64,000 bases of DNA from CBDBCU01 sp965242615 (GCA_965242615.1 CBDESR010000002.1:1-64000); one strand, 5' to 3'. Shown: positions 27,677 to 36,925, counted from the stretch's first letter. Notes: generated by a model not told the origin, from the sequence alone. Made by a program: numbers and translations.

Positions 27677-28468
27677 ATGCAAGTCAAACTGCCCGACGGC
27701 GCGGAACTCTTTTACACCGTGGACGACTACACCGACCCCTGGACGACGCCCGAAACCGTCGTAATGCACCACGGCATGGCTAAAAACCACCGCCTCTGGT
27801 ATGCCTGGGTGCCGGTTATTGCCCGCCATTACCGGGTTATCCGCTACGATATGCGCGGAATGGGCCAATCCGCCGTCCCCGAACCCGGCTACCCCTGGTC
27901 CGTGGACAACTTCGCCCAAGACCTGCTCGACTTCCTCGACGCCTTGGACCTCGAACGCGTCCACCTGATTGGCGAAACCGTGGGCGGCTCCATCGGGATG
28001 CGCTTTGCCACTCTGCATCAGGAACGTCTCCTTTCCCTCACCGCCTGCACCTCCCCGGTCAGCTTCGACGACCCCCATCATCAGGAAAGCGCCGACTTGA
28101 TTGAGCGGGAGGGCGTCGCCGCTTGGGTTGAAAGCACCATCGGCCGCCGCCTCGACCCGGAAATGGTCTCCCCGGACTACATCCGCTGGTACGCCGCCCA
28201 AATGTCCGCTACCCCGGCCCATGTGGTCGGCGGCTTTCAGCGCAACGCCGGCGGCGACTTGCGCCCCTTGCTCGGCAGCGTCCAAACCCCGGTACTGATA
28301 CTAGCCGCCGCCCGCCTCCGCGAGGAAGTGTTAGGCGATTTCCGGGACGCAGCCGACTACTTCCCCAACGGCCGCCGCGTCGTCTTTCCCGGCGTCAACG
28401 GCTTTGTCCAGCACATCCTGCCTACCCCTTGCGCCCGCGCTTGGCTCGACTTCGCCCGCAGCCTCTAA
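27677..28468 (+). CDS. Alpha/beta hydrolase, enol-lactonase-like, with altered nucleophile
   Basis: A 263-residue alpha/beta-hydrolase fold. VVMHHGMAKNHRLW supplies the oxyanion HG region, and RVIRYDMRGMGQS is the classical strand before the nucleophile elbow. The elbow itself reads IGETVGGS, with Thr in place of the usual Ser (GxSxG). The C-terminal histidine region is also unusual: NGFVQHILP instead of GHxxH. So catalysis may be changed, or the protein may bind rather than hydrolyse. Similarity is closest to the 3-oxoadipate enol-lactonase group. It sits between a CMD protein and an MmgE/PrpD protein on the same strand, with GGAGCTGCT before the ATG. Confidence 0.75.
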   Translation: MQVKLPDGAELFYTVDDYTDPWTTPETVVMHHGMAKNHRLWYAWVPVIARHYRVIRYDMRGMGQSAVPEPGYPWSVDNFAQDLLDFLDALDLERVHLIGETVGGSIGMRFATLHQERLLSLTACTSPVSFDDPHHQESADLIEREGVAAWVESTIGRRLDPEMVSPDYIRWYAAQMSATPAHVVGGFQRNAGGDLRPLLGSVQTPVLILAAARLREEVLGDFRDAADYFPNGRRVVFPGVNGFVQHILPTPCARAWLDFARSL

Positions 28469-28523
28469 CCCATTTCCCAATTCCCGCCCCAAATCCCGGT
28501 CCAAGATACAAGGATACAACGCT

Positions 28524-29933
28524 ATGTCCGATTCCCTCAGCCGCTCCCTCGCCCGTTTCACCGACGCCTTGCAGTACGAAACCCTGCCCCCGGAAGTCGC
28601 CGACAAAATTAAAGCCTCCCTGCTCCACGCCCTGGTCATCGCCATCCTTGGCGCGGAAACCCCCCACGGCCAAGCCGCCATCGCCTTGGCCAAAACCGAG
28701 GAGGGCAAACCCGATGGCGCGACCATCCTGGTTGACGGCAGCCGCGCCACCCGCTGCGGCGCCGCCTTTGCCAACAGCAAACTGATGCACGCCACCAACC
28801 AGTCCGACTCCTATCGGATGCTCTTGCACCCCGGCCCCTGCCTCATCCCCGCCGGCTTGGCCACCGTCGAACTGGAACGCCACACCGGCCGCGAACTCAT
28901 TACCGCCTTGGCCGCCGGCTATGAAGTCCAAGCCCGTATCGCCGCCGACTTCATCCCCTCGACCCAAGCCCGCGGCTTCCGCTCCAGCCCGGTCTATGGC
29001 ACCATCGGCGCCGCCGTCACCGCCGGCAAGCTCTTGCGCCTGAACGAGGACCAGTTAGTAACCGCCATCGCCCTGGCTTGCACCTTTGCCGGCGGCACCA
29101 CCGAAGGGGCGCGCAGCGGCGGCCGCGAAATGCTTTTCCACGAACCCAACGCCACCCGCAACGGCATTATGGCCGCCCTGTTGGCCCGGGAAAATGTCCG
29201 CGGCTCCGAAACCGCTTTAGAGGGCGACGCTGGCTTTTACAACGCCTTTACCGGCAACAACCGCGGGGAACTCTCCTATGTTTTCAGCGGCGACAAGCAA
29301 GTATTGTTGGATACCGTCGTAGCCGACCTCGGCCAGCGTTGGGAACTGCTCCATGTAACCCCCAAAATCTACCCCACTGCCGGCTACAACTGCCCGGTCA
29401 TTGAACTGATGACCGACATCCGCGCCGCCCACCAGCTGCCCATTGCCAACATCGAAAAAATCACCGTCGACCTGAACTGGCTGGAAACTACCTACCCCTC
29501 TCCGGCCTTTCCCAATCCCGCCCGCAGCGCCGACGCTCCCGGCATTGGCAGCACCCACTACTTCGCCGCCTACACCTGCGTTAATGGCCGCTACCCGCCC
29601 CTGAAAGCCCGCATCGACCCCGGCGACGCCGCCGCCGAGGACGACGCCGTAGTAACCTATCTTACCCGCCTGGTCGAAGTAGTCGGTCACCAGGACCGTC
29701 CCGCCTTTGCCCCCCGCATCACCATTGCGATGCGCGGCGGCACCGAATACCAGGGCGAATACCGGGGCAACGAACTGGAGTGGGACTTGGCCACGGAAAC
29801 CGCCCGCCTCAGCCCCCTGTTCCCCGAAATCCCTTGGCCCCAAGCCAAGCTGACCGCCCTCTGCGACCTAATCGCCGCCCTCGAACAAGAACCTCGCATC
29901 GACCGTTTGCTCCAGCTCTGCACCCCGGACTAA
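28524..29933 (+). CDS. MmgE/PrpD family protein (2-methylcitrate dehydratase-like)
   Basis: A 469-residue member of the MmgE/PrpD family, which includes 2-methylcitrate dehydratase and cis-aconitate decarboxylase. Family landmarks are VADKIKASLLHALVIAILGA (N-terminal helices), GAAFANSKLMHATNQSDSY where the SD pair marks the active-site loop, GTIGAAVTAGKLLRLNEDQ, and KIYPTAGYNCPVIELM in the lid domain. The start at 28524 (MSDSLSRS) is preceded by AAGGA; upstream open codons look non-coding. It is last in the catabolic cluster, so it may dehydrate a hydroxy acid formed by the preceding enzymes. Confidence 0.85.
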   Translation: MSDSLSRSLARFTDALQYETLPPEVADKIKASLLHALVIAILGAETPHGQAAIALAKTEEGKPDGATILVDGSRATRCGAAFANSKLMHATNQSDSYRMLLHPGPCLIPAGLATVELERHTGRELITALAAGYEVQARIAADFIPSTQARGFRSSPVYGTIGAAVTAGKLLRLNEDQLVTAIALACTFAGGTTEGARSGGREMLFHEPNATRNGIMAALLARENVRGSETALEGDAGFYNAFTGNNRGELSYVFSGDKQVLLDTVVADLGQRWELLHVTPKIYPTAGYNCPVIELMTDIRAAHQLPIANIEKITVDLNWLETTYPSPAFPNPARSADAPGIGSTHYFAAYTCVNGRYPPLKARIDPGDAAAEDDAVVTYLTRLVEVVGHQDRPAFAPRITIAMRGGTEYQGEYRGNELEWDLATETARLSPLFPEIPWPQAKLTALCDLIAALEQEPRIDRLLQLCTPD

Positions 29934-30058
29934 CCGGCAGTCCCTTTGATTGTCGAAAACATCTCGAAAAATCCGCGAGAGTGGATTTGCCGCCGCCGCC
30001 GGTCAGTGCTATGCTGTGCGGGTGAAGGGCAGGAAGTCCCCTTCAGCAGCGAGGCTTT

Positions 30059-30451
30059 ATGTCCAGCGAAGTAATCGCCATTCTTGGCGTCGGCGTCGGT
30101 TTGGCGGCCCTTATACTCAGCTTGGGTGGGCTGCTGGTTACGCTGTTCATTCGGTCCGAACGGCGCAGTCAGGAACGGCATGACCGGTTGGAAGCCCAGT
30201 TCCACGCCTTTCGCGCCGAAATGCGAGCGGACCAAGACGCCCATCGCACGGAAATCAATGAGAAACTGGCTACCCACCAAGAGGAGCTGGCGGCGCACAA
30301 GGCGGATACCGCCAACCAGTTCGCCGCCGTGAACGTCCGCCTGGATAACCTGCAAGCCTGCTTGGAACAGCGTTTTGACGCCATTGAGCGCAGCCAAGCC
30401 AAGCTGGAGGGCAGCTGGAGATTATTCAAGGGCTGCTGTTCCAGCGGGTAA
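30059..30451 (+). CDS. Membrane-anchored coiled-coil protein
   Basis: A 130-residue protein. One N-terminal membrane helix (IAILGVGVGLAALILSLGGL) is followed by an alternating-charge coiled coil (SERRSQERHDRLEAQFHAF through ANQFAAVNVRLDNL), ending near a short Cys pair (KGCCSSG). Similar in plan to the tail-anchored coiled-coil protein at 36926-37618 but in the opposite orientation. I do not recognise a named family; DUF1640-like or chemoreceptor-fragment-like assignments would be guesses. Monocistronic. Confidence 0.6.
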   Translation: MSSEVIAILGVGVGLAALILSLGGLLVTLFIRSERRSQERHDRLEAQFHAFRAEMRADQDAHRTEINEKLATHQEELAAHKADTANQFAAVNVRLDNLQACLEQRFDAIERSQAKLEGSWRLFKGCCSSG

Positions 30452-30581
30452 CTATCTCCTGAACCGGGCCCGGGTTACGGCAGGGGAATTTTTGCATTCA
30501 TCCCCCCTTGCCAACCCCTCAATTCAACCCGCAAAATAAACCTTGCAAACCCTCAACTCCAACCCGTCGGGAGCGTACAAT

Positions 30582-31136
30582 ATGGTTGCCCAAACCCAAC
30601 TTATGACCGCCGATGAACTGCTGGCCCTCCCCGACGACGGCTATCGCTACGAACTGGTCCGAGGAGAATTGAGAAAAATGCCGCCCGCCGGCGCCGAACA
30701 CGGCGAATTGTCCGTCAACATTGCGGTCTCCCTGTCCCTTTATGTGAAAGCCCATAACTTGGGCAAGGTTTATGCCGCCGAAACCGGGTTCCGCATCGGC
30801 GCTGACCCCGACCACGTCCGCGCCCCGGACGCCGCCTTTGTCCGCCAAGAACGGGTCGAAGCCGCCGGCGGCCGTATCCCCGGCTACTTTCCCGGCCCGC
30901 CTGACTTGGCAGTGGAAGTAATCTCTCCCAATGACCGCTATACCGAAGTCGCCGAAAAAGCAGCCGACTGGCTGGCGGCCGGCGTCCAGCTGATAATCCT
31001 CGTCGACCCCCGCCGCCGTACCGTAACCTGCCACGCTCCCGGCCAAGCCCCGGTCACCCTGACCGACCAGGACACCCTCGACGGCAATCCCGTAATCCCC
31101 GGCTGGCAAATGCTGGTAAGCGACATCTTTGCCTGA
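30582..31136 (+). CDS. Uma2 family endonuclease-like protein (copy 1)
   Basis: A 184-residue DUF820/Uma2 protein of the PD-(D/E)XK superfamily. Seen: YELVRGELRKMPPAG (N-terminal strand pair), AETGFRIG, VRAPDAAFV, then PPDLAVEVISPNDRYTEV with the D...ExxS core, and the C-terminal GVQLIILVDPRRR. The start is ATG at 30582, after CGGGAGCG. A closely similar gene lies at 32396. Uma2 genes are numerous in Chloroflexota and Cyanobacteria and may be transposon-associated; the cellular role is unknown. Confidence 0.85.
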   Translation: MVAQTQLMTADELLALPDDGYRYELVRGELRKMPPAGAEHGELSVNIAVSLSLYVKAHNLGKVYAAETGFRIGADPDHVRAPDAAFVRQERVEAAGGRIPGYFPGPPDLAVEVISPNDRYTEVAEKAADWLAAGVQLIILVDPRRRTVTCHAPGQAPVTLTDQDTLDGNPVIPGWQMLVSDIFA

Positions 31137-31207
31137 TCCCCAACAACGCCATCCATTATGCCCCATCCTCAGCCGCTGTACCCCAAAATCTCCATACCTT
31201 ATCGAAA

Positions 31208-31251
31208 CCGTCATTCCCACGAAAGTGGGAATCCAGATAGACGGGAATGAC
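31208..31251. repeat. REP-type palindromic repeat
   Basis: CCGTCATTCCCAC-GAAA-GTGGGAATCCAG followed by ACGGGAATGAC. Located between Uma2 copy 1 and the thioredoxin-like lipoprotein. Same family as at 47300. Confidence 0.75.
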
Positions 31252-31325
31252 TGTAAGTAAGTTGCCAAGTATATGCGATAGCCTTGTCCAGCCTGTCCCC
31301 CATACCGCCCCAAGGAAAATCCGCT

Positions 31326-32279
31326 ATGCCCCCCATTCTCAACAGACAGCCCCCCAAAGCCGCTTCCCTAACCGCCGCCGCCCTCCTATTGCTCCTCCTA
31401 ATGACGGCGGCGGCCGCCTGCTTCTCCCCTCCAGCCGGCCCGCCCACTCCCCTGCCCGGCGGCCCCCAACACAGCGCAATAATGGTCAGCTCCGACCTCG
31501 CCGCCGGCCCCAACCGCATCGCCTTCGCCCTCGTTGACCGGGACAACCGCCCCGTCCCGGCCCAAACCGCCCAAGTCCGCGCCCTCTACACTCCCCCCAA
31601 CGCCGACCAGCCAGTAGAAAAACAGACCAACCTAGCCCAGTTCCTCCCCTGGCCGCCGGAGGGCAGCAACCGCGGCGTCTTTGTAACCCACATCACCTTC
31701 GACCAACCCGGCGAAGCCATCCCGGAGAACCCCGGCTTGTGGGAACTGGAAATCACCGCCGTAACCGACAGCGGCTCCACCGTCCATGCCAAAACCGCTC
31801 TCCGGGTAACCGCAAAATCCTCCACCCCGGCCCTCGGCGCGCCGGCTCCCCGAAGCGTAACCCCCGCCGCCGGCCCTACAACTGACCTGGCTACCATCAC
31901 CAGCGCTCCCGAACCCGATCCGGAACTCTACCAGCTCTCGGTACATCAGGCGTTAGACGCCGGCTTGCCCTTGGTCATCCTCTTTTCCACCCCCGCCTTC
32001 TGCGTCAGCGCCACCTGCGGCCCCCAACTGGAAATCCTCGCCAACCTCAAAGACCGCTACCGCGGCCAAGCCAATTTCATCCACATCGAAGTCTTTGCCA
32101 ATCCCCACCTAATCCAAGGCGACCGCCTCTCCGCCCAACGCGTCCCCGCCGTAGATGAATGGGGCTTGCCCACCGAACCCTGGACTTTCATCATCGACCG
32201 GCAAGGCAAGATCGCCGCCAAATTCGAGCAATTCACCCCGGAGCCAGTATTAGCCGCCGCTCTGGAATCCATCCTGTAA
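31326..32279 (+). CDS. Lipoprotein with a C-terminal thioredoxin-like domain
   Basis: A 317-residue exported protein. The signal peptide (SLTAAALLLLLLMTAAAAC) ends in a lipobox AAAC. Residues about 50-165 look like an Ig-like beta domain (IAFALVDRDNRPVPAQTAQV, GLWELEITAV). The C-terminal 110 residues resemble a thioredoxin fold: LPLVILFSTPAFCVSATC, where the usual CxxC is replaced by C(x4)C, then a cis-Pro loop (TEPWTFIIDRQGKI). SCO1/TlpA-like redox or copper-handling roles are possible; the altered spacing makes disulfide chemistry uncertain. AAGGA precedes the ATG. It is bracketed by two Uma2 copies. Confidence 0.8.
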   Translation: MPPILNRQPPKAASLTAAALLLLLLMTAAAACFSPPAGPPTPLPGGPQHSAIMVSSDLAAGPNRIAFALVDRDNRPVPAQTAQVRALYTPPNADQPVEKQTNLAQFLPWPPEGSNRGVFVTHITFDQPGEAIPENPGLWELEITAVTDSGSTVHAKTALRVTAKSSTPALGAPAPRSVTPAAGPTTDLATITSAPEPDPELYQLSVHQALDAGLPLVILFSTPAFCVSATCGPQLEILANLKDRYRGQANFIHIEVFANPHLIQGDRLSAQRVPAVDEWGLPTEPWTFIIDRQGKIAAKFEQFTPEPVLAAALESIL

Positions 32280-32395
32280 CGCTTACCTCCCATACCAGAA
32301 AACCGTTGCCCATTCCCCCCTTGCCAACTCCCCGTCCAACCCGTAAAATAGCCTCCTCCAAAGCCCGCCACATCCACCCGTCGGGAGCGTACAAT

Positions 32396-32953
32396 ATGGT
32401 TGCCCAAACCCAACTGATGACCGCCGACCAACTCCTGGCCCTCCCCGACGACGGCTATCGCTACGAACTGGTCCGAGGAGAATTGAGAAAAATGCCGCCC
32501 GCCGGATTCGAACACGGGGAATTGTCCCTCGACATTGGTACTTCCTTGTCTCTTTATGTGCGCGCCCACAACCTGGGCAAGGCTTTACGGCGCAACGACA
32601 CCGGCTTTCTGATTGGCTCCGACCCCGACCACGTCCGCGCCCCGGACATCGCCTTTGTCCGCCGCGAACGGCTCGAAGCCGCCGCCGGACGCATCACCGG
32701 CTACTTTCCCGGCCCGCCCGACCTCGCCATCGAAGTCATCTCCCCCCACGACCGCTATACCGAAGTCGCCGAAAAAGTAGCCGACTGGCTCGCCGCCGGC
32801 GTCCAACTGGTCATCCTCGTCGCCCCCCGCCGCCGCTCCGTGACCTGCCACACTCCCAACCAAACCCCGGTAACCCTCACCGAACAAGACACTCTGGACG
32901 GCAGCCCCGTACTCCCCGGCTGGCAAATGCCGGTTAGCGAAATCTTTGCCTGA
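32396..32953 (+). CDS. Uma2 family endonuclease-like protein (copy 2)
   Basis: A 185-residue paralogue of 30582-31136, with nearly identical N-terminus (VAQTQLMTADQLLALPDDGY) and C-terminus. Differences include NDTGF instead of AETGF, where the glutamate is lost, and ILVAPRRR instead of ILVDPRRR, so this copy may have lost core acidic residues. The roughly 75 bp upstream of both copies, including CCGTCGGGAGCGTACAAT, is also duplicated. The duplication therefore included the promoter/RBS region. Probably the decaying member of the pair. Confidence 0.8.
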   Translation: MVAQTQLMTADQLLALPDDGYRYELVRGELRKMPPAGFEHGELSLDIGTSLSLYVRAHNLGKALRRNDTGFLIGSDPDHVRAPDIAFVRRERLEAAAGRITGYFPGPPDLAIEVISPHDRYTEVAEKVADWLAAGVQLVILVAPRRRSVTCHTPNQTPVTLTEQDTLDGSPVLPGWQMPVSEIFA

Positions 32954-32954
32954 T

Positions 32955-33245
32955 TCAATCGGCCAAAGCCACCGCTACCAGCTTATCCCCCCGCCTTTCG
33001 TAAGTCACCAGCAGCGACTGCCCCAGCAACTGATGCTCCCGTATATGGGACGGCGTAAAACCCACAAACCCCTCAGTAACAAAGCGATACTCCCGCCCCT
33101 CAACATCCCGTACCCGCAAACTCTCTACTTCCGCAAAATCCCGGGCGATTACCTCGATAACCTGCCCCCGCACCTGCATCGTCTCCCCACCGCCGCAAGC
33201 CGCCACTGCCAGCAGCAGCAAAGCCGCCGCCACTAGCCGCAGCAT
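32955..33245 (-). CDS. Small lipoprotein
   Basis: A 96-residue exported protein. The signal peptide RLVAAALLLLAVAAC ends in lipobox AVAAC. The mature part (QVRGQVIEVIARDFAEVESL and YRFVTEGFVGF) looks like a small beta-barrel of the OB type. The start at 33245 is chosen because it gives a complete signal peptide. It is 14 bp downstream of the MaoC-like gene and convergent with Uma2 copy 2, whose stop is one base away. Function unknown. Confidence 0.65.
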   Translation of the reverse strand: MLRLVAAALLLLAVAACGGGETMQVRGQVIEVIARDFAEVESLRVRDVEGREYRFVTEGFVGFTPSHIREHQLLGQSLLVTYERRGDKLVAVALAD

Positions 33246-33259
33246 TAGCGGTAAAGCCC

Positions 33260-33682
33260 TCACAACGCCACCGCCGCCGTAGCCGCGGCCACTACCAGCC
33301 CATCCTGATTTTCCACCACCAACCGACACTCCACCCACCGCCGGCCGTCCCTTTCCCCCTTGCCGGTTACCTTCCCGGAAATGCTGATGGTATCCCCGGC
33401 AGGAATGGGCGACCGGGATTGCCACTCCATCTGCACCGCATCCGCCGGCTCCGGGGGAATGGGCAAACCCTTTTCCAGCGTTTCCCGCACATAGCCGGCC
33501 AGCATCGCCAACGGCACTACCGCGGCAGCATCGCCCTCGGTATCATCCTCAACCGCCGCCGCCGCCCTTTGCCCCCGAAACCGGGCTATCGAATCCGCCG
33601 TTTCCCACTTGACCACTATCGGCAGCTCATCCCCGGCCTGCACCGACTCGTAGGTAGCGGTCATCGCCCACAACCTTGCCAT
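33260..33682 (-). CDS. MaoC-like hot-dog domain protein
   Basis: A 140-residue protein resembling MaoC/hydratase hot-dog domains: ESVQAGDELPIVVKWETADSI at the N-terminus and IPAGDTISISGKVTGKGERDG followed by CRLVVENQDGLVVAAATAAV at the C-terminus. The usual D-x(4)-H catalytic pair of enoyl-CoA hydratase 2 is not evident, so it may be a non-catalytic or thioesterase-like member. It heads a two-gene unit with the small lipoprotein. ATG at 33682 follows AAAGGGG; an alternative ATG is at 33664. Confidence 0.6.
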   Translation of the reverse strand: MARLWAMTATYESVQAGDELPIVVKWETADSIARFRGQRAAAAVEDDTEGDAAAVVPLAMLAGYVRETLEKGLPIPPEPADAVQMEWQSRSPIPAGDTISISGKVTGKGERDGRRWVECRLVVENQDGLVVAAATAAVAL

Positions 33683-33813
33683 TTACCAACCCCTTTCGGA
33701 CTGCCCGCCCGGTTTCAGCATCCGACTGCCCGGTCCAAACCCTGCCGGATAATTCCTCCGCTACCGGACGCCGTGCTATAATTCCCGCTTACTATACTCC
33801 CGGAGCTACGGAT

Positions 33814-35646
33814 ATGCCTCAGCTTGACCGCCCTTCCCCGGCCGGCCGCGGTAATGTTCTGGCCGCAGCCGGCCGGAAGCTGACGGAGTGGTGGTCAAAA
33901 GAACCGGAAACCTCTGTTACCCTGCCGGGACTCTACGGCAAATTGTCTCTTTTCACTTTTGTCGTCTTTTGCCTGAATGTCCTGGTTCTGCTCTACTTTT
34001 ATGTCATTACCGGCTACGGTCAGCTGGATGAGGGCGGCGAGAACGCCCCGGTTGAGCCGCTGACGGCCGCCCTGTTTGCCGTCAGCGGGATAGTCCTGTT
34101 TCTAGCCGCCGTTGCAGCCGGGCACCGGTGGCTCCGTTGGGTCTATATCCTGGGCGGCTTGGCTCTGCTCTTTGCCGCCGGCGAGGAAGCCAGTTGGGGA
34201 CAGCATATCTTTGGATTCGCCACCCCGGAATTCCTGTGGGGAACCAACTATCAAGGCGAGACCAATTTCCATAATACTTACCTCCTCGGCGGTATCTTTG
34301 GCGCGCTCTCCTATGCCACGCCAACCCCGTTATATGTGGCAACCGTTGTGGCTTTCATCCTGCGAAAATACAGTTTGGGCCCGCTGCCCTTGCCTTCCCT
34401 CTGGTTGGCATTTTTCTTTGCTCTGGGCATCGAATTTAATCGCGGGCTTTCCCTGCTGGAAATCATTACTTTGGAAGGGCGGCATCTGCTCCTGATTTTG
34501 GGAATTTTCCTGGGGGTTGCCCTGTTGGCCCGGGATAAAAAACTGTTGACGGCAGTTGTAGCGGTTATTGCCCTGAGCGGCGCAGCCTACTACCTACACG
34601 ACCGGTTCCCCCTGTATAGCCAGGTAGCGTATTTGGAAATATCGGAATACTTGATTAGCCTGGCGGCGTTTCTCTATAGCCTCCAGCTGCTGCGGGACAG
34701 CGGCCGAGCGCGTTGGCCGGTCTATGGACAGCGGGTAAAAGTTCTTGCCGGGCGGATATGGACTCGGACAGCCGCCGAAAATTCCCGCCCGCCGCGCCGG
34801 GGTTGGGAATATCATTCCTGGCACTGGGCTTGGCCGGCGGCCTGCTTGCTGGTAGTCTTTGCCAGTATCGGGCTAATCCTTTTCGACCGGCAGCTTACCG
34901 CTTCCTGGAGCCGGGAGTACCAGGCTCTCCTGACCAACCCGCCCACCTTTCAGTCCCCCTTCTGGAATATCTACCATACCCCGGGCCGCTTGACCTATGT
35001 AAAAAACGCCGCTTGTCCCCGAATTAGAGATAAAGAGCCCCGGTTTTTTCTGCACGTAATACCCGTCCACGAAGCTGACCTGCCGGCGGAAGCTCGGGAG
35101 ACCGGCTTCCAGAACCTGAATTTTGATTATAACAGTGCAATCGAGCGTTTCCTGTCCCCCGATGGCCGGTGTATGGCGGTCATTGAACTGCCCGACTACC
35201 CGATGGCCCAAATTGAGACGGGGCAGCACGACTTCTGGGAGACCCGACTGTGGACCGCCTATCTGGACCTGGACGAACCTTATTACCGGGCGGCGTATCA
35301 ACCCATCGCCGCCGGACAAGCCGGGCCGCCCCTGACCCGGGCCGAGTTTGACCTGTACCGCTACAACAACGCCCTGTATTACTTCAAGGAAAGCTGCGCG
35401 GCGGCGGATACTGCAGCCCGGTTCTTTCTGCATATTTACCCCATCCGAGTAGCGGATTTGCCGCCGGAACGGCAACCGTATCGTTTCAGCAATTTGGACT
35501 TTGACTTTAACCGGCGAGGGCAAGAATTCGACGGGAAGTGCATGGCGGTGGTGGCACTGCCGGATTATCCCATTGCTGAAATTCGCACCGGTCAGTTCAC
35601 GGCGGGCGGCACAGTTTGGGAAACGGTTTTGCCGGCGGGGAATTAG
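33814..35646 (+). CDS. Polytopic membrane protein with two C-terminal FFLH-repeat domains (intact paralogue)
   Basis: A 610-residue protein, paralogue of 24656-26498. The N-terminal region (to about 320) has nine to ten helices, with AAGEEASWGQHIFGFATPEF as the most conserved loop (EE, W, H). After one more helix come two related soluble modules: module 1 RFFLHVIPVHEADLPAEARE with NLNFDYNS and GRCMAVIELPDYP; module 2 RFFLHIYPIRVADLPPERQP with NLDFDFNRRG and GKCMAVVALPDYP, then EIRTGQF. One Cys per module might form a disulfide outside. ATG at 33814 (GGAG before it) is preferred to an upstream open start; TGCTATAAT is 32 bp upstream. No named family recognised. Confidence 0.75.
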   Translation: MPQLDRPSPAGRGNVLAAAGRKLTEWWSKEPETSVTLPGLYGKLSLFTFVVFCLNVLVLLYFYVITGYGQLDEGGENAPVEPLTAALFAVSGIVLFLAAVAAGHRWLRWVYILGGLALLFAAGEEASWGQHIFGFATPEFLWGTNYQGETNFHNTYLLGGIFGALSYATPTPLYVATVVAFILRKYSLGPLPLPSLWLAFFFALGIEFNRGLSLLEIITLEGRHLLLILGIFLGVALLARDKKLLTAVVAVIALSGAAYYLHDRFPLYSQVAYLEISEYLISLAAFLYSLQLLRDSGRARWPVYGQRVKVLAGRIWTRTAAENSRPPRRGWEYHSWHWAWPAACLLVVFASIGLILFDRQLTASWSREYQALLTNPPTFQSPFWNIYHTPGRLTYVKNAACPRIRDKEPRFFLHVIPVHEADLPAEARETGFQNLNFDYNSAIERFLSPDGRCMAVIELPDYPMAQIETGQHDFWETRLWTAYLDLDEPYYRAAYQPIAAGQAGPPLTRAEFDLYRYNNALYYFKESCAAADTAARFFLHIYPIRVADLPPERQPYRFSNLDFDFNRRGQEFDGKCMAVVALPDYPIAEIRTGQFTAGGTVWETVLPAGN

Positions 35647-35727
35647 CCAGGGGCAATCAGGTTTGTTGACAACCGCCATCGCCGCCAACATAATGCTGCC
35701 TACTTTACGGACGGGGGCAAGGGGCTG

Positions 35728-36874
35728 ATGGCGCGGGAACTGCGGAGCCGGCGGCTGTGGCTGCTGGCGGCTTTGCTGGCAATGCTGGCGGTTCTGGTGG
35801 GATTGTATCTGCTGCGGGGCGCATTGCTGCCCCTCGGCATCAGCGCGGTTATCGCCTACATCCTGCTGCCGCCGGCCCGCCTGCTGGAACGGGCAATGCC
35901 CTGGCGGGAAAAGCGGCCGCTGCTCAGCCGGCTCCTGGCAGTGTCCCTGATTTTCTTGACCGCCTTGGGCGCGCTGCTCGCCGCCGGGGTAATGGCTGTA
36001 GCCTCGATTGTGCGGCAAGGGCAGCGGTTCGTGGCAAGCTTTCCCCAATTCATCGACGCCGCCCGGGCCCAAGTGGAAATTTGGGTCGCCGACTACAACC
36101 GACTGCTACCGCCCCAAGTGCGGGATCGAGCCGAGGAATGGTTGAGCAACGCCGGCGGCCTGTTGGGCGATGCCGCCTGGAATATCGCCAGCCAAACTAT
36201 TGGCGCGATTACCGGCTCCTTTTCCTTTCTCATCGGCTTGGCTACTGCGCCGGTGCTGATTTTCTACCTGATGAAAGACGCCGACCCCATCCGCGAATCC
36301 CTTTACGCCCCCTTTCCGTCCCGGCTGCGCCCCTACCTGCGGGATTTAATGGACATTGTGCACCGGTCGGTAGGCGGCTACATCCGGGGGCAATTGGTGC
36401 TGGGGCTGCTGGTCGGCGTAGTAGTAACGGCCGGGCTGCTGGCTTTGGGCATCCCCTTCGCCGTCATCCTCGGCATCGTCGCCGGCTTGACCGAACTTAT
36501 TCCCATCATCGGCCCCCTGGATTGGCGGCGCCGTCGGGGTACTGGTAACTTTAGCCACCGAACCGGACAAAGTGTTGTGGGTTATCCTGCTCTATCTGAC
36601 GGTGCAGCTGCTGGAAAACGCCTTGCTGGTACCCCGGGTCCAAGCCAATACTTTGGGGCTGCATCCCATAGTAGTCATTCTGGTCATCACCGTAGGCAGC
36701 CAGTATTTCGGCTTGTGGGGGGTAATTCTAGGCCCGCCCGTAGCGGCAATGGTCAAAGGAGTAGCCGTATATGCCGCCGGGGAATGGAACCGAATGGCGG
36801 CGGCAGAGGAAAATGGCGCTACTGCGGATACGGCAGTTGCAGTAGAAACGGGGGACAATACGCCGCCGGGGTAA
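35728..36874 (+). CDS. AI-2E family transporter / PerM-like permease (frameshifted)
   Basis: A PF01594-type membrane protein with about eight helices. Landmarks are LLPLGISAVIAYILLPPARL near the N-terminus, the central FLIGLATAPVLIFYLMKDADP, HRSVGGYIRGQLVLGLLVG, and in the last part NALLVPRVQANTLGLHPIVV. One extra C in CCCCC near 36517-36521 shifts the frame; with four C it reads PIIGPWIGGAVGVLVTLATE and runs to a stop at 36874. Members export small molecules or act as Na+/H+ antiporters; AI-2 export is shown only for a few. It lies 81 bp after the membrane-protein paralogue and may be co-transcribed. Confidence 0.8.
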
Positions 36875-36925
36875 GCGCAGAATTTTCCCTGCCGCCCGAT
36901 CTGTTACCCGCCCGATAAATCCTTT

